The translations under genes were made by a program, and so were the position numbers. A stretch of 48,448 bases of DNA, from the NCBI GenBank assembly GCA_944381825.1, contig CALWMK010000006.1, positions 1 through 48,448 on the forward strand, read 5' to 3'. This stretch comes from an uncultured Clostridia bacterium. Its GTDB lineage: Bacteria > Bacillota > Clostridia > Christensenellales > UBA1242. Shown here one piece after another: positions 6,619 to 17,025 of the stretch. Under the pieces are notes generated by a model, which was not told the origin of the DNA, made no database searches, and saw nothing but the letters and a program-made list of their open reading frames with translations. How positions within the stretch are numbered: position 1 is the first letter of the stretch; every line of letters starts with the position of its first letter.

Positions 6619-7332
6619 ATGAGGCGATTTTTTGTTAAAAAAGAAAATATTTTTGATGATTATATTGTTGTTTGCGACAAGGATTTTTTTCATTTAGCCA
6701 ATGTTTTAAGATTGAAATTTGGAGATGAAATTGTTTGCTTTTGTGGCGATGGATATGACTATGTTTGTAAAATAATTGAAATGAAAAAAAATTTTGCAAA
6801 ATGTGAACTTTTAAAAAAGGTTTTAAGTGACAAAACTCCAAGTGCAAAGGTCACTTTATTTCAAGGTGTTACAAAGGGTGAAAAATTAGAATTGATTATT
6901 CAAAAAGTGACTGAACTTGGCATTAGTGAAGTGTTTTTTTTTAAAAGCGAATTTACTTCTAGAAAAATGTTAGAATGTAAAATTGATAAATTAAAAATAA
7001 ATAGCATTGAGGCTTCAAAACAATGCGGAAGAAGTGATACCATGCAAATTAATGGAATTTTATCATTCCAAAACCTTGTTGAGAAACTCAAAAATTTTGA
7101 TTGCGTGATTTTTGCATATGAAAAACAAAGTTCAGTTGATTTTCCAAACATTTATGGAAAAGTTGCAATTGTTATTGGCAGTGAAGGTGGCTTTTCTGAA
7201 AATGAGGCAGAAAAGTTATCTTCTTTAAACAATGTTTATTGCATTTCTATGGGTAAGAGGATATTGCGAAGTGAAACTGCGAGCATTGTTTTGTCGGGTA
7301 TTGTCATGGAAAAAATGGGGGAATGGAAATGA
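6619..7332 (+). CDS. rsmE: RsmE, 16S rRNA m3U1498 methyltransferase
   Basis: This 237-residue SPOUT-class methyltransferase transfers methyl from SAM to N3 of U1498 in 16S rRNA. An N-terminal PUA-like part (MRRFFVKKEN...HLANVLRLKFGDEI) precedes the SPOUT domain. Diagnostic motifs are KVTELGISEVFFFKSEFT in the middle, IGSEGGFSENEAE (about 187-199) and MGKRILRSETASIV (about 213-226), which form the trefoil-knot SAM site. It has no Shine-Dalgarno sequence; the start follows an extended -10 by 7 bases. It overlaps mtaB by 4 bases (ATGA), the usual Firmicute pairing of two RNA-modification genes. Confidence 0.95.
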   Translation: MRRFFVKKENIFDDYIVVCDKDFFHLANVLRLKFGDEIVCFCGDGYDYVCKIIEMKKNFAKCELLKKVLSDKTPSAKVTLFQGVTKGEKLELIIQKVTELGISEVFFFKSEFTSRKMLECKIDKLKINSIEASKQCGRSDTMQINGILSFQNLVEKLKNFDCVIFAYEKQSSVDFPNIYGKVAIVIGSEGGFSENEAEKLSSLNNVYCISMGKRILRSETASIVLSGIVMEKMGEWK

Positions 7333-8534
7333 TTGTTGTTTTTACTTTGGGTTGTAAAGTGAACAAATATGAGAGTGAATTTATAATTGAAAAACTTAAT
7401 AAAATGGGATACGAAACAAGTGAAAATTTACAGTGGGCAGACTATTATATTATCAATTCTTGCGCAGTGACAAATGAAGCAGAGCGAAAATCAAGACAAG
7501 CAATTTCAAGAGTTTTAAAGTTTAATCCCAATGCCAAAATTTTTGTTTTGGGCTGTGCATCTGAAAATAATAGAAATCAATTTCAAAGTAAAAATGTGGT
7601 AAAAATTTATGGATGTGCAGATAAATTTGATGTTCTTAAATATTTTAAACCACAAAATGATATATGTGAAAAAACAAATAAAACAAATAGGGTTAGGAAA
7701 TTCATTAAGATTCAAGATGGTTGCAATAATTTTTGTTCGTATTGTTTGATTCCATACTTAAGAGGAAGAAGCATAAGTAAAAGCTTTAATGAAATTATTG
7801 AAGAAGTTTCTGCCTTAACTCAAGAAAAAGAAATTGTTTTAACGGGCATAGATATTTCGGATTTTAAAATCAATGGTCAACCTTCACTCGCAGAACTTGT
7901 TGAAAACTTAGATTTTTTTAAAGGAAGAATTAGGCTCGGCTCTTTGGAAGTTGGTATAATTGACGAAACATTTTTAAAAAAACTAAAAAAATGTGTTAAT
8001 TTTTGTCCACATTTTCATTTGTCGTTGCAAAGTGGAAGTGATACCGTTTTAAAACGTATGAATAGACACTACACAACTAAACAATTTGAAGAGGCTGTAA
8101 ATTTAATTAGAAAAATTTTCCCCAATGCTTCAATAACAACAGATATTATTGTTGGTTTCCCAATGGAAAGTGAAAAAGAATTCGAACAAACCTACAATTT
8201 TGCAAAAAAGATAGCTTTTTCTGATATACATATTTTTCCTTATTCTAAAAGAAAAGGCACTAATGCTTTGAAATTTAATAATTTCGTTAATGGTGAAATC
8301 ATAAAACAAAGGGTTAAAAAATTAAATGATTTAAAAATTTATTTGCAAAGACAATTTTATCTTGAGAATATAGGCAAATCGCATACTCTTTTGATTGAAG
8401 AAATAGTTGACAAGATAGGATATGGTTACACAGAAAACTATATTTATGCTAAAATAGAAAATGAATGTTATTTGGGACAATTTGTTGAAGGTGAACTTCA
8501 TGAAGGGAATGTTTTTGTTGAAAATAAAAATTAA
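7329..8534 (+). CDS. mtaB: MtaB, tRNA t6A37 methylthiotransferase
   Basis: This radical-SAM methylthiotransferase converts t6A37 to ms2t6A37 in ANN-decoding tRNAs. The N-terminal UPF0004 domain carries three cluster cysteines (C9 in GCKVNKYES, C45 in NSCAVT, C76 in LGCAS). The radical-SAM CxxxCxxC is C132, C136, C139 (CNNFCSYC). A TRAM-like RNA-binding domain ends the protein (about 340-401). GCKVN rather than GCQMN separates it from MiaB. I prefer ATG 7329 over 7323 because GGGGG (7317-7321) is then 7 bases away and the gene joins rsmE by an ATGA overlap. Confidence 0.93.
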   Translation: MIVVFTLGCKVNKYESEFIIEKLNKMGYETSENLQWADYYIINSCAVTNEAERKSRQAISRVLKFNPNAKIFVLGCASENNRNQFQSKNVVKIYGCADKFDVLKYFKPQNDICEKTNKTNRVRKFIKIQDGCNNFCSYCLIPYLRGRSISKSFNEIIEEVSALTQEKEIVLTGIDISDFKINGQPSLAELVENLDFFKGRIRLGSLEVGIIDETFLKKLKKCVNFCPHFHLSLQSGSDTVLKRMNRHYTTKQFEEAVNLIRKIFPNASITTDIIVGFPMESEKEFEQTYNFAKKIAFSDIHIFPYSKRKGTNALKFNNFVNGEIIKQRVKKLNDLKIYLQRQFYLENIGKSHTLLIEEIVDKIGYGYTENYIYAKIENECYLGQFVEGELHEGNVFVENKN

Positions 8535-8614
8535 AACTAAAAGATTTAAATTAATTTTGAATTGTGCTACAATAATTCTAAATTACTTTAGAGTAAACAA
8601 AAGGATAAGTTACA

Positions 8615-9106
8615 ATGAGAATTTTAGGCATAGACCCTGGATATGGTATAGTTGGATTTGGAATTATCGACAATAATTTGGGTGAGATTAATGTGGTTGA
8701 CTATGGGGTTATTGAAACTGACAAGAGTTTAAGTTTGCCCGAACGACTTAATATTATTGAAAAAGCATTGATTGAAATTTTTGAAACTTATTCCCCTCAA
8801 GTTGTTGCTGTTGAAGAATTGTTTTATTTTAAAAATCAAAAGACAATAATTCAGGTAGCAGAGGCAAGAGGAGTTATAATACAAACATGTTACAGCCGAT
8901 GTAAAAACATTTTTGAATATACCCCTTTACAAATTAAACAAGCTTTAACGGGTGTTGGTCGTGCGGAAAAAGCACAGGTACAATTTATGACAAAAACAAT
9001 TTTAAACTTGTCATCAATTCCAAAACCAGATGATGCGGCTGATGCACTTGCTGTTGCCATTTGTCATAGTCAAATAAATTCTGCATTGAATGAAAATAGA
9101 ATTTAA
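8615..9106 (+). CDS. ruvC: RuvC, Holliday junction resolvase
   Basis: The 163-residue RNase H-fold endonuclease cleaves Holliday junctions symmetrically after RuvAB branch migration. Catalytic acids are visible: D7 (GIDPG), E67/E68 (VEELF), and D139, D140 and D143 in the DDAADALAVA helix. Length and ends are normal for the family. An AAGGATAAG ribosome site precedes the ATG. It heads ruvC-ruvA-ruvB-queA with 11-base and 2-base gaps and then an overlap. A candidate TACAAT -10 lies upstream, around 8570. Confidence 0.96.
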   Translation: MRILGIDPGYGIVGFGIIDNNLGEINVVDYGVIETDKSLSLPERLNIIEKALIEIFETYSPQVVAVEELFYFKNQKTIIQVAEARGVIIQTCYSRCKNIFEYTPLQIKQALTGVGRAEKAQVQFMTKTILNLSSIPKPDDAADALAVAICHSQINSALNENRI

Positions 9107-9117
9107 AAGGAAATAAC

Positions 9118-9702
9118 ATGATTGCTTTTATAGAAGGAAAATTAGTTAACAAGCAAGAGGGCTCAATTTTGCTAGAGTGTGGAGGAATGGGCTTTGAAAT
9201 TTTTGTGTCAAATAACACTCTTTGTGGTTTGCCTCTTCAAAATGAAAATTGCAAGATTTTCACCTATCTTCATGTTAAAGAGGATGAGATGTCATTGTAT
9301 GGTTTTTTGGACATGGAAGAAAAATCTTTGTTTATGAAACTTCTTGAAGTGTCAGGAATAGGTCCAAAAGGTGCTTTGTCTATGCTTTCAGGAATGAAAC
9401 TTACCGATTTAATGGTTGCAATCGCAAATCAAGATATTGTGTCTTTAAGTAAAATAAAGGGGTTGGGCAAAAAAACAGCTGAAAGAGTTTGTTTGGAACT
9501 TAAAGACAAAATTGGTTTTGTTTCATCTTCAATGTCTAATGAAATTATTGTTAATAATAGTGTTATTCAAGATGCCATTGAAGCACTTTTAAGTTTGGGT
9601 ATGGCTAGACAAGATGCCAATGCCTATGCTTCAAAATGTTACGAAGAGGGTGACACCGTTGAAGACTTGGTGACAAAAGTTTTTATTAATATGGGGAGAT
9701 AA
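9118..9702 (+). CDS. ruvA: RuvA, Holliday junction branch migration subunit
   Basis: This 194-residue DNA-binding subunit tetramerises on the junction and loads RuvB. It has an N-terminal OB domain ([20 protein letters not shown]). Two helix-hairpin-helix motifs follow, one around [15 protein letters not shown] (about 78-92) and one around [15 protein letters not shown] (about 113-127). The C-terminal three-helix RuvB-contacting domain is at about 146-194 ([12 protein letters not shown]...). An AAAGGAAA ribosome site is present. It sits between ruvC and ruvB as in most Firmicutes. Confidence 0.96.
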   Translation: MIAFIEGKLVNKQEGSILLECGGMGFEIFVSNNTLCGLPLQNENCKIFTYLHVKEDEMSLYGFLDMEEKSLFMKLLEVSGIGPKGALSMLSGMKLTDLMVAIANQDIVSLSKIKGLGKKTAERVCLELKDKIGFVSSSMSNEIIVNNSVIQDAIEALLSLGMARQDANAYASKCYEEGDTVEDLVTKVFINMGR

Positions 9703-9704
9703 AA

Positions 9705-10745
9705 ATGGACAACAGATTTATAACTAGCACAAAAAGTCCGCAAGACGCTGAAATTGAAACCTCACTAAGACCAATTTCTATGAATGATTATGTTGGACAA
9801 AGTAAAGTAAAGAAAAATTTGGAAATTTATATAAAGGCTTCAAAAGCAAGAGGAGATGCTCTTGACCATGTTTTGCTTTATGGTCCTCCTGGACTTGGAA
9901 AAACAACACTTTCGCATATAATTGCAAGTGAGCTTGGTTCGCAAATCAAAATAACATCTGGTCCTGCTATTGAACACGCAGCGGATTTGGCGGCAATTTT
10001 AACTAACTTAAATAAAAATGACGTTTTGTTTATTGATGAAATTCATAGGCTTAACAAATCAGTTGAGGAAATTTTGTATCCTGCAATGGAAGATTTCGCT
10101 CTTGATTTTATTGTGGGCAAGGGACCATCTGCTAGAAATATGCGTTTAAAAATTAAACCATTTACTCTTATTGGAGCAACCACAAGAGCTGGAATGTTAA
10201 CAGGACCTTTAAGAGATAGATTCGGTGTTATTTGTAGATTGGAACTATATTCAACCGAGGATTTAAAAAACATTATTATTCGCTCGGCAAAAATTTTAAA
10301 TATACAAATTGAGGATGAGGCTGCAACTGAAATTGCAAAACGCAGTAGAGGAACTCCTAGAATCGCAAATCGATTTTTAAAAAGAATAAGAGATTATGCT
10401 CAAGTTATGGGAAAAGGTGTGATAACGCTTGAAATGGCAAACAAAGCTCTTTCCATGCTTGAAGTAGACGAATTGGGACTAGACCATATCGATAGAAGAA
10501 TCTTATCAAGTTTAATTGATAAATTTGGTGGTGGACCAGTTGGACTTGACACACTTTCTGCCACTACTGGCGAAGAGGCTGTTACTATTGAAGATGTTTA
10601 TGAACCTTATCTTTTACAACTTGGTTTTATTGCGCGAACGCCAAGAGGTAGAGTTGCAATGCCTATAGCTTATAAACATCTTGGAAAATTTTTAGATGAT
10701 GAAAAAGCACAAATATTAAAAAATTATGAGGTGCAAAATGATTGA
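9705..10745 (+). CDS. ruvB: RuvB, branch migration AAA+ ATPase
   Basis: The 346-residue AAA+ motor drives Holliday junction branch migration as a hexamer with RuvA. Walker A is GPPGLGKTT (60-68), Walker B is LFIDEIH with D111 and E112, sensor I is in IGATTRAG, and the arginine finger lies in GPLRDRFG. The C-terminal winged helix ([18 protein letters not shown]) contacts DNA. It starts 2 bases after ruvA and overlaps queA by 8 bases. It shows strong conservation with no unusual residues. Confidence 0.97.
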   Translation: MDNRFITSTKSPQDAEIETSLRPISMNDYVGQSKVKKNLEIYIKASKARGDALDHVLLYGPPGLGKTTLSHIIASELGSQIKITSGPAIEHAADLAAILTNLNKNDVLFIDEIHRLNKSVEEILYPAMEDFALDFIVGKGPSARNMRLKIKPFTLIGATTRAGMLTGPLRDRFGVICRLELYSTEDLKNIIIRSAKILNIQIEDEAATEIAKRSRGTPRIANRFLKRIRDYAQVMGKGVITLEMANKALSMLEVDELGLDHIDRRILSSLIDKFGGGPVGLDTLSATTGEEAVTIEDVYEPYLLQLGFIARTPRGRVAMPIAYKHLGKFLDDEKAQILKNYEVQND

Positions 10746-11772
10746 TTACGATAATCTTTCTACTTATGATTATGAACTGCCTCAAAATCTTATTGCACAA
10801 TCTCCTTTAGAAAAAAGAGATAATTCTAAGCTTTTGGTTTATGATAGAAAATCAAAACAAATTTTAGATAAGCATTTTTATGATATAACTGAATTTTTGA
10901 AAAGTGGAGATGTTTTGGTAATAAACACCTCAAAAGTTTTGCCAGCAAGACTATATGGTATCAAACGAAAAACTAACGCTAAAATAGAGATTTTGCTTCA
11001 TAAAAGAATTGATGAAAATTGTTGGGAAATAATTTTAAAACCCTTTAAAAGAGTTTCGGTTGGAACATTAATAGATTTTTCTAATGAGCTTTCTGGAACC
11101 ATAATTGAAAAAAAAGAGGAAGGAGTTTGCAAAATAAAATTTGAGTTCAAGGGTATATTTGAAGAAATAATTTCAAAAATAGGCGAGATGCCTTTGCCAC
11201 ACTACATTCATAACAAATTGAAAGATGCACAAAGATATCAAACAGTTTATAGTAAACAACTTGGCTCCAGTGCCGCTCCAACGGCTGGTTTGCATTTTAC
11301 AGAGGAACTTTTAAAACAAATTAAACAAAAGGGTGTTACGATTGTTGAGGTAATATTGCATGTTGGGTTGGGAACATTCAGACCAGTTAAAGATGATAAT
11401 ATTAAAAATCACAAAATGCATTCCGAGTATTTTGTATTAAACGAGGAAAATGCAAAAATTATTAATCAGGCGAAACAAGAAGGAAGACGGATTTTTGCAG
11501 TTGGAACAACCTCAGTTAGAGTATTGGAATCTTGTGCGGATGAAAATAATAGAGTTGTTGCAAAAAGTGGAGAAACATCAATTTTTATTCATCCGCCTTA
11601 CAAATTTAAAATTGTTGATTGTTTAATAACAAATTTTCATCTTCCTAAAAGCACTTTAATTATGCTTGTGTCTGCATTTTCTTCTTTGGATGAAACACTG
11701 AAAGTTTATAGACATGCAATTAAAAATGATTATCGTTTTTTTAGTTTTGGAGATGCAAATTTGATTTTATAA
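10738..11772 (+). CDS. queA: QueA, SAM:tRNA ribosyltransferase-isomerase
   Basis: This 344-residue enzyme transfers and isomerises the ribosyl group of SAM onto preQ1-tRNA to give epoxyqueuosine in the queuosine pathway. Signatures include [21 protein letters not shown] at the N-terminus (first 20 or so residues after the start), [12 protein letters not shown] in the middle and [10 protein letters not shown]. The C-terminus has the usual [10 protein letters not shown] and MLVSAFSS. I take ATG 10738, preceded by GAGGTG, instead of the upstream alternative. It overlaps ruvB and is followed after an AT-rich gap by tgt, the preceding enzyme of the same pathway. Confidence 0.96.
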   Translation: MIDYDNLSTYDYELPQNLIAQSPLEKRDNSKLLVYDRKSKQILDKHFYDITEFLKSGDVLVINTSKVLPARLYGIKRKTNAKIEILLHKRIDENCWEIILKPFKRVSVGTLIDFSNELSGTIIEKKEEGVCKIKFEFKGIFEEIISKIGEMPLPHYIHNKLKDAQRYQTVYSKQLGSSAAPTAGLHFTEELLKQIKQKGVTIVEVILHVGLGTFRPVKDDNIKNHKMHSEYFVLNEENAKIINQAKQEGRRIFAVGTTSVRVLESCADENNRVVAKSGETSIFIHPPYKFKIVDCLITNFHLPKSTLIMLVSAFSSLDETLKVYRHAIKNDYRFFSFGDANLIL

Positions 11773-13071
<1,299 letters not shown>

Positions 13072-13120
13072 GAAACCAACAAATAAACTTGCTTTTCGAT
13101 TATTTTTTTAATTAAAAGAT

Positions 13121-13149
13121 TTGTTAAAAAACAAAAGTTGTGGTATATT
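13121..13149 (+). promoter_or_regulatory. promoter of the yajC unit
   Basis: TTGTTA (13121-13126), a 17-base spacer and TATATT (13144-13149) with an extended TGG. Transcription would begin just before the 29-codon frame at 13168. Confidence 0.7.
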
Positions 13150-13167
13150 AACTTATAGGATGAACAA

Positions 13168-13257
13168 ATGATACTTTTAGCTACATTTTCTCAAATAGTA
13201 TTTCCAATATGCATTTTGTTAATTTTGGTGCTAATTGGTGTCTATGTTTTAAATTAG
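13168..13257 (+). CDS. 29-residue single-pass membrane peptide
   Basis: This small frame has a good AGGATGA ribosome site and ends in a TAG that overlaps the TAGGAGGG ribosome site of yajC. The peptide begins MILLATFSQIVFPI and continues as one hydrophobic helix of about 25 residues ending GVYVLN, with no charged residues. It lies directly downstream of a well-formed promoter, so it is the first gene of the yajC transcript. It may be a small Sec-translocon-associated subunit, or its translation may open the yajC ribosome site. No family is recognised. Confidence 0.6.
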   Translation: MILLATFSQIVFPICILLILVLIGVYVLN

Positions 13258-13266
13258 GAGGGTTTT

Positions 13267-13737
13267 ATGAATCAAATTTTGGCAGATATTCAGCCAACTC
13301 AATGGATTTTGCTTGCAATCATTGTGGTTTTAATTATTCTTTATCCTATCTTTGTTTATGTTAGAAACAAAAAAGATAGAGAAAAATTTCAAGCACTTAA
13401 CGACAGTTTAAAAGTAGGAGATAAGGTCGTAACGGGTGCTGGAGTGTATGGAACTATCGTTTCTATTGATGTTAAGAACGAGGGAAAAATCGTAACAATT
13501 GAAACCGGTGACGAAAACCATAAAGGTTATTTGAGTGTAGATGTTTTGGCAATATATAATGTTATTAATGATGCCCCAATTCAAGAAACAACAACTGAGA
13601 GTCAACAAGTAGAGCATATTGAAGAAACTCATACCGTTGAAAATTCTGACACCGTTGAAAATTCTGAAGATGTGAAAGCAGAAAATCAGGATGCAAATGC
13701 CAAAGAAACAAAACAAACAAAATCAAAAAAGAAATAA
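13267..13737 (+). CDS. yajC: YajC, Sec translocon accessory protein
   Basis: This 156-residue protein has one N-terminal membrane helix (about 13-33) followed by the conserved cytosolic domain (LKVGDKVVTGAGVYGTIVSI, about 53-72). YajC associates with SecDF-YidC. The tail after residue 100 is an unusual extension: acidic, Thr/Glu/Gln-rich, with an internal repeat (HTVENSD / DTVENSE), ending in a Lys-rich run. The family is usually about 90-115 residues. TAGGAGGG precedes the ATG. It follows the 29-residue peptide and precedes TIGR04086 and secDF. Confidence 0.93.
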   Translation: MNQILADIQPTQWILLAIIVVLIILYPIFVYVRNKKDREKFQALNDSLKVGDKVVTGAGVYGTIVSIDVKNEGKIVTIETGDENHKGYLSVDVLAIYNVINDAPIQETTTESQQVEHIEETHTVENSDTVENSEDVKAENQDANAKETKQTKSKKK

Positions 13738-13871
13738 AAATATTTTTTTAATTATTTTGTTTAAAATCTGAAATAGACTTACTTATTATACTTTTAAAAA
13801 AATTTTGTTCTTTTTTGTCTAAAGGTTGTAAAACGAGTAGTAGGTGAATATGTTATTCCTAGGAGGATAAC

Positions 13872-14279
13872 ATGAAAAATTCAGCTGTTATTGATAAAAA
13901 ATCGTCACTTTTTTTTGTAATTTTAAAGGGGACTTTAATTGCTCTTTCAATCTCACTTTTTGGTATATTAATTTTTGCTTTTGCTCTAAGGTTTATTTCT
14001 ATGTCTGATTCTTTAATTTCACCTATTAATCAAGTGATAAAAGGTCTTAGTATTTTGATTGGTACTTTTATTGCAATGAAAAAAATCAATCAAATGGGTT
14101 TGGTTACTGGACTTTTAATCGGATTATTTTATACTGTTCTTGCATTTTTGGTGTTTTCAATTTTAAATGGGAGTTTTTCGTTTTCCATAACACTCTTAAA
14201 TGATTTGCTCTTTGGAGGAATTATAGGTGCCATTTGCGGAATTATTGCTGTTAATTTCAGAAAAAAAACATCAAATTAA
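13872..14279 (+). CDS. TIGR04086 family membrane protein
   Basis: This 135-residue protein has four predicted helices (about 17-43, 55-72, 79-100 and 107-128). The pattern LKGTLIALSISLFGI, then LSILIGTFIAMKKI, then GLVTGLLIGLFYT, then GGIIGAICGIIAVNF matches the TIGR04086 family, which in Clostridia is encoded beside yajC and secDF. Its function is unknown; genomic context suggests the Sec machinery or membrane. AGGAGG lies before the ATG, and a hairpin terminator separates it from secD. Confidence 0.8.
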   Translation: MKNSAVIDKKSSLFFVILKGTLIALSISLFGILIFAFALRFISMSDSLISPINQVIKGLSILIGTFIAMKKINQMGLVTGLLIGLFYTVLAFLVFSILNGSFSFSITLLNDLLFGGIIGAICGIIAVNFRKKTSN

Positions 14280-14302
14280 ATTTTAACATAGCTTTTGATT
14301 TT

Positions 14303-14325
14303 GCCCACAATTAAGTGGGTTTTTT
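14303..14325 (+). terminator. rho-independent terminator
   Basis: The stem CCCAC/GTGGG with an AATTAA loop, followed by six T. It ends the yajC-TIGR04086 transcript. Confidence 0.8.
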
Positions 14326-14448
14326 CTTGTTTTGAATGACAAGTTTGTGGAGTGAAAATTTGGGCAATAATATATAAAATTTTATGGTTTTTGCTGGTTG
14401 ATTTTTGTCTTGTTTTATTAGAAAATAATAAACTTGATTTAAAATTAG

Positions 14449-14478
14449 TTGACTATTTAGTTTTTGTGCTGTTATACT
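14449..14478 (+). promoter_or_regulatory. promoter of secDF
   Basis: TTGACT (14449-14454), an 18-base spacer, and TATACT (14473-14478) with an extended TGT. The leader to secD is about 30 bases. Confidence 0.75.
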
Positions 14479-14515
14479 ACCATAGTAATATTAAATATTT
14501 AAGGGGCGACTTTAG

Positions 14516-15811
14516 ATGAGTAAAAGAACAAGCAGAAGAAGATTTATTACCCTTGCTATTGTTGTAATTATTGGAATTTTGCTTTCAGTTATGAAATTTG
14601 AAATACCTTTTACAGATTATACCTATAATGGTTTTATTAACTCAATTCCTTTAGGGCTTGATTTAAAAGGTGGAGTGTCTGCAGTGTATGAAGCTTCTTT
14701 ACCAGAAGAAGACAATGCAGGTGATTTAAATTCTGCTATAACTGCAACTGTTTCAAGATTGCAATCTCTTTTAGAAGCAAAAGGATATAAAGAACCATCG
14801 GTTAGAAGACAATCCAATAATAAAATAAGGGTTGAAGTTGCAGAAAATGTTGAAAGTGAGGAGTTTTTTGAGCTTATTGGACAACCTGCCAATTTAAAAT
14901 TTACTAAAGAAAACAATCCAGATGCTGAGGCAATATTAACTGGTAAACACATCCAAAATGCAACTGTAGGATATCAAAATGACGCATATGGTGTTGTGTT
15001 AACTTTTACAGAAGAGGGTACAAGATTATTTGCCGATTTAACTGAAGAAATTTCAGGAAATAATGGAACTATTTATATTTATATAGATGGGGAACAAATT
15101 TCTGGTATGCAAGCAAACGGAGCGATTACTAGTGGTTCAACCTTTATTTCTGGTGATAATATGAATGATCCAGATTCTGCCAATGAATTTGCTATGAAAA
15201 TTTTAAGCGGAGCATTTAATACCCAACTTAAACTTGTTGAAAACAATAATGTAAGCGCTTTATTCGGAAAAAACTCGCTTCTTCTATGTTCTCTTGCTGT
15301 TTGTGTTGTTGTTTTAATTTTAATGGCAGTTCTTTACATCTTATATGGTGAAATGGGTCTTATAGCCAACTTTTCTTCTTTGATGTGGGCAATAATGTAT
15401 TTATTTTTCTTGCAATCAGTGCCTCTTGTACAACTCACAATTTCTGGTTTTGCTGGTTTGATTTTGGCTGCTGTTGTCTTGTTTTCTGCTCATGTGTTTA
15501 TGTTTGAAAATATTAAAAGTGAATATGCTCTTGGCAAAAAAATACCGATGTCATTTAAATCTGGTGGCAAAAAATCATTACCAATTATTGCTGATACACA
15601 TGTGGTTGTTATAATTGCTTCTGTAGTTTTGTACTTGGCTGGAAGTGCTGGGGCTAAAAGCTTTTCAATTGTCCTTGTAATTGGCATTTTACTTTCTTTG
15701 TTCTTTACAATGGTGGTTACAAGATGGTTACTAAAAAATTATTTACCTCTCAACAGTACAAATGCCAAAAAGCTTAGACTTAAAAGGGAGGCTAATATAA
15801 ATGAGTTGTAA
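14516..15811 (+). CDS. secD: SecD, protein export membrane subunit
   Basis: The 431-residue SecD half of the SecDF export motor has a first helix at 10-26, GLDLKGGVSAVYE (47-59) opening the extracytoplasmic P1 domain, and five C-terminal helices from about 253. The membrane segment GFAGLILAAVVLFSAHVFMF aligns with the family stretch GIAGIVLTIGMAVDANVLIF. The proton-relay Asp of that motif is replaced by Ser324, and the following Asn by His326. In characterised SecDs this Asp is needed for proton-driven export, so coupling may differ here. It overlaps secF by 11 bases. Confidence 0.92.
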   Translation: MSKRTSRRRFITLAIVVIIGILLSVMKFEIPFTDYTYNGFINSIPLGLDLKGGVSAVYEASLPEEDNAGDLNSAITATVSRLQSLLEAKGYKEPSVRRQSNNKIRVEVAENVESEEFFELIGQPANLKFTKENNPDAEAILTGKHIQNATVGYQNDAYGVVLTFTEEGTRLFADLTEEISGNNGTIYIYIDGEQISGMQANGAITSGSTFISGDNMNDPDSANEFAMKILSGAFNTQLKLVENNNVSALFGKNSLLLCSLAVCVVVLILMAVLYILYGEMGLIANFSSLMWAIMYLFFLQSVPLVQLTISGFAGLILAAVVLFSAHVFMFENIKSEYALGKKIPMSFKSGGKKSLPIIADTHVVVIIASVVLYLAGSAGAKSFSIVLVIGILLSLFFTMVVTRWLLKNYLPLNSTNAKKLRLKREANINEL

Positions 15812-16805
15812 TTTTAAGAAAAAATTAGAAAACAACAAGTTTGATTTCGTTGGTAATTTCAAATATACGATAATTGCTCCAATTGCTATTTTGCTTGTGG
15901 CGATTATTATGCTTTGTTGCATTGGATTTAACAAAGGTATCGAATTTACTGGCGGAACAATGGTAAATGTTTATGTGGGTGAAGAACTTGAAAAAACAGA
16001 GGTTTTTGAAAAATCAAAACAAAAAATCGATCAGGTTTTAAGTCAAAATGGATTAAAAGCAAGTGTTTATCAAATTAATACCACCGATGTTGGAGTATGC
16101 TTAAGTGTTCGTTACCAAGATAAAGAAGGCATTACCGAAGCGGAAATGGAAGAACTCAACACAAAGGTGACAAATGAACTCTTCACAGCATTTGGCTATA
16201 ATAAAGAAAATGTAGAAGAAAAAAATTATGTATTAGGAAGTCAGAGAATTGATGCTAGTGTTGGTAGTGAACTTTTGGTAAATTCTTTAACGGTAATTTT
16301 AATAGCTTCTATTTTAATCGCGCTTTATATGCTATTTAGATTTGGAATAACTTCCAGCCTTTCAGCATTTTTGTGTGTTGAGCACGACATTTTGATTGCA
16401 TTATCTTCTATAATTATTTTTAGACTGGAACTTTCTTCTAATATTGTTTCTGTTTTATTGGCTATTTTAGCTTTTTCATTTTTTAATATCATCCAACTTT
16501 TTGCGGCTATCAAACAAAATGTAAAAGAGGAACACATAAACAATAAGATTGTTGCCAACATTTCTATAAAACAATGCACCTATAAAATTTTGTTGGTTAC
16601 TATTTTTGCTTTGCTTGGTTTTTTAATTTTATCATTGTTTGGAATTAATTTTGCACTTACTCTGTCTTTGCCAATTTTGGTTGGAATTTTAGCTAATTTC
16701 TATTCAACACTATTTTTGGCCCCTGCTTTATGGGCATTTGCTTATATCCCTAAAAAGCGTAAAGTAAAAGAAGTTTATAAAAACAAAGAAAATGGGGTTG
16801 TTTAA
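15801..16805 (+). CDS. secF: SecF, protein export membrane subunit
   Basis: The 334-residue SecF partner of SecD has a first helix around 22-43, GIEFTGGTMVNV (46-57) leading into P4, and helices from about 160. HDILIALS (195-202) matches the family HDxLITLG. In the next helix the family signature SINDTVVVFDRIREN is degenerate here (SFFNIIQLFAAIKQN, 226-240), with the relay Asp replaced by Asn229. GGAGG at 15787-15791 supports the ATG. It is translationally coupled to secD and followed by a terminator. Confidence 0.9.
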   Translation: MSCNFKKKLENNKFDFVGNFKYTIIAPIAILLVAIIMLCCIGFNKGIEFTGGTMVNVYVGEELEKTEVFEKSKQKIDQVLSQNGLKASVYQINTTDVGVCLSVRYQDKEGITEAEMEELNTKVTNELFTAFGYNKENVEEKNYVLGSQRIDASVGSELLVNSLTVILIASILIALYMLFRFGITSSLSAFLCVEHDILIALSSIIIFRLELSSNIVSVLLAILAFSFFNIIQLFAAIKQNVKEEHINNKIVANISIKQCTYKILLVTIFALLGFLILSLFGINFALTLSLPILVGILANFYSTLFLAPALWAFAYIPKKRKVKEVYKNKENGVV

Positions 16806-16807
16806 TT

Positions 16808-16845
16808 AAAAAGAACTTTAAGAAATTAAAGTTCTTTTTATTTTT
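16808..16845 (+). terminator. rho-independent terminator with GAAA loop
   Basis: A perfect 14-bp stem (16808-16821 with 16826-16839) closed by a GAAA tetraloop and followed by a T-rich tail ends the secDF transcript. Confidence 0.85.
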
Positions 16846-16928
16846 TATTCCTTTCGTTTTAATCTAACAATTTTTTTTATTTAATCATAAAAAATAATGC
16901 GATAAAGTTTGAAATTTATTTATAAAAG

Positions 16929-16957
16929 TTGATTTAAATTGTTAATTATTGTATGAT
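16929..16957 (+). promoter_or_regulatory. promoter of the frr-uppS-cdsA unit
   Basis: TTGATT (16929-16934), a 17-base spacer, TATGAT (16952-16957). The start of frr is about 65 bases further on. Confidence 0.65.
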
Positions 16958-17025
16958 TATAAGGAAATGCTTTGTTAAAATAATATATTGTCTAAGCAAT
17001 AAAAATTAAATTTTAAGGAGAAGGT

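Noticed and set aside
8461-8676. 71-codon plus-strand frame spanning the mtaB end and ruvC start
   Set aside because: It is an out-of-frame shadow of mtaB and ruvC, both of which have clear motifs.
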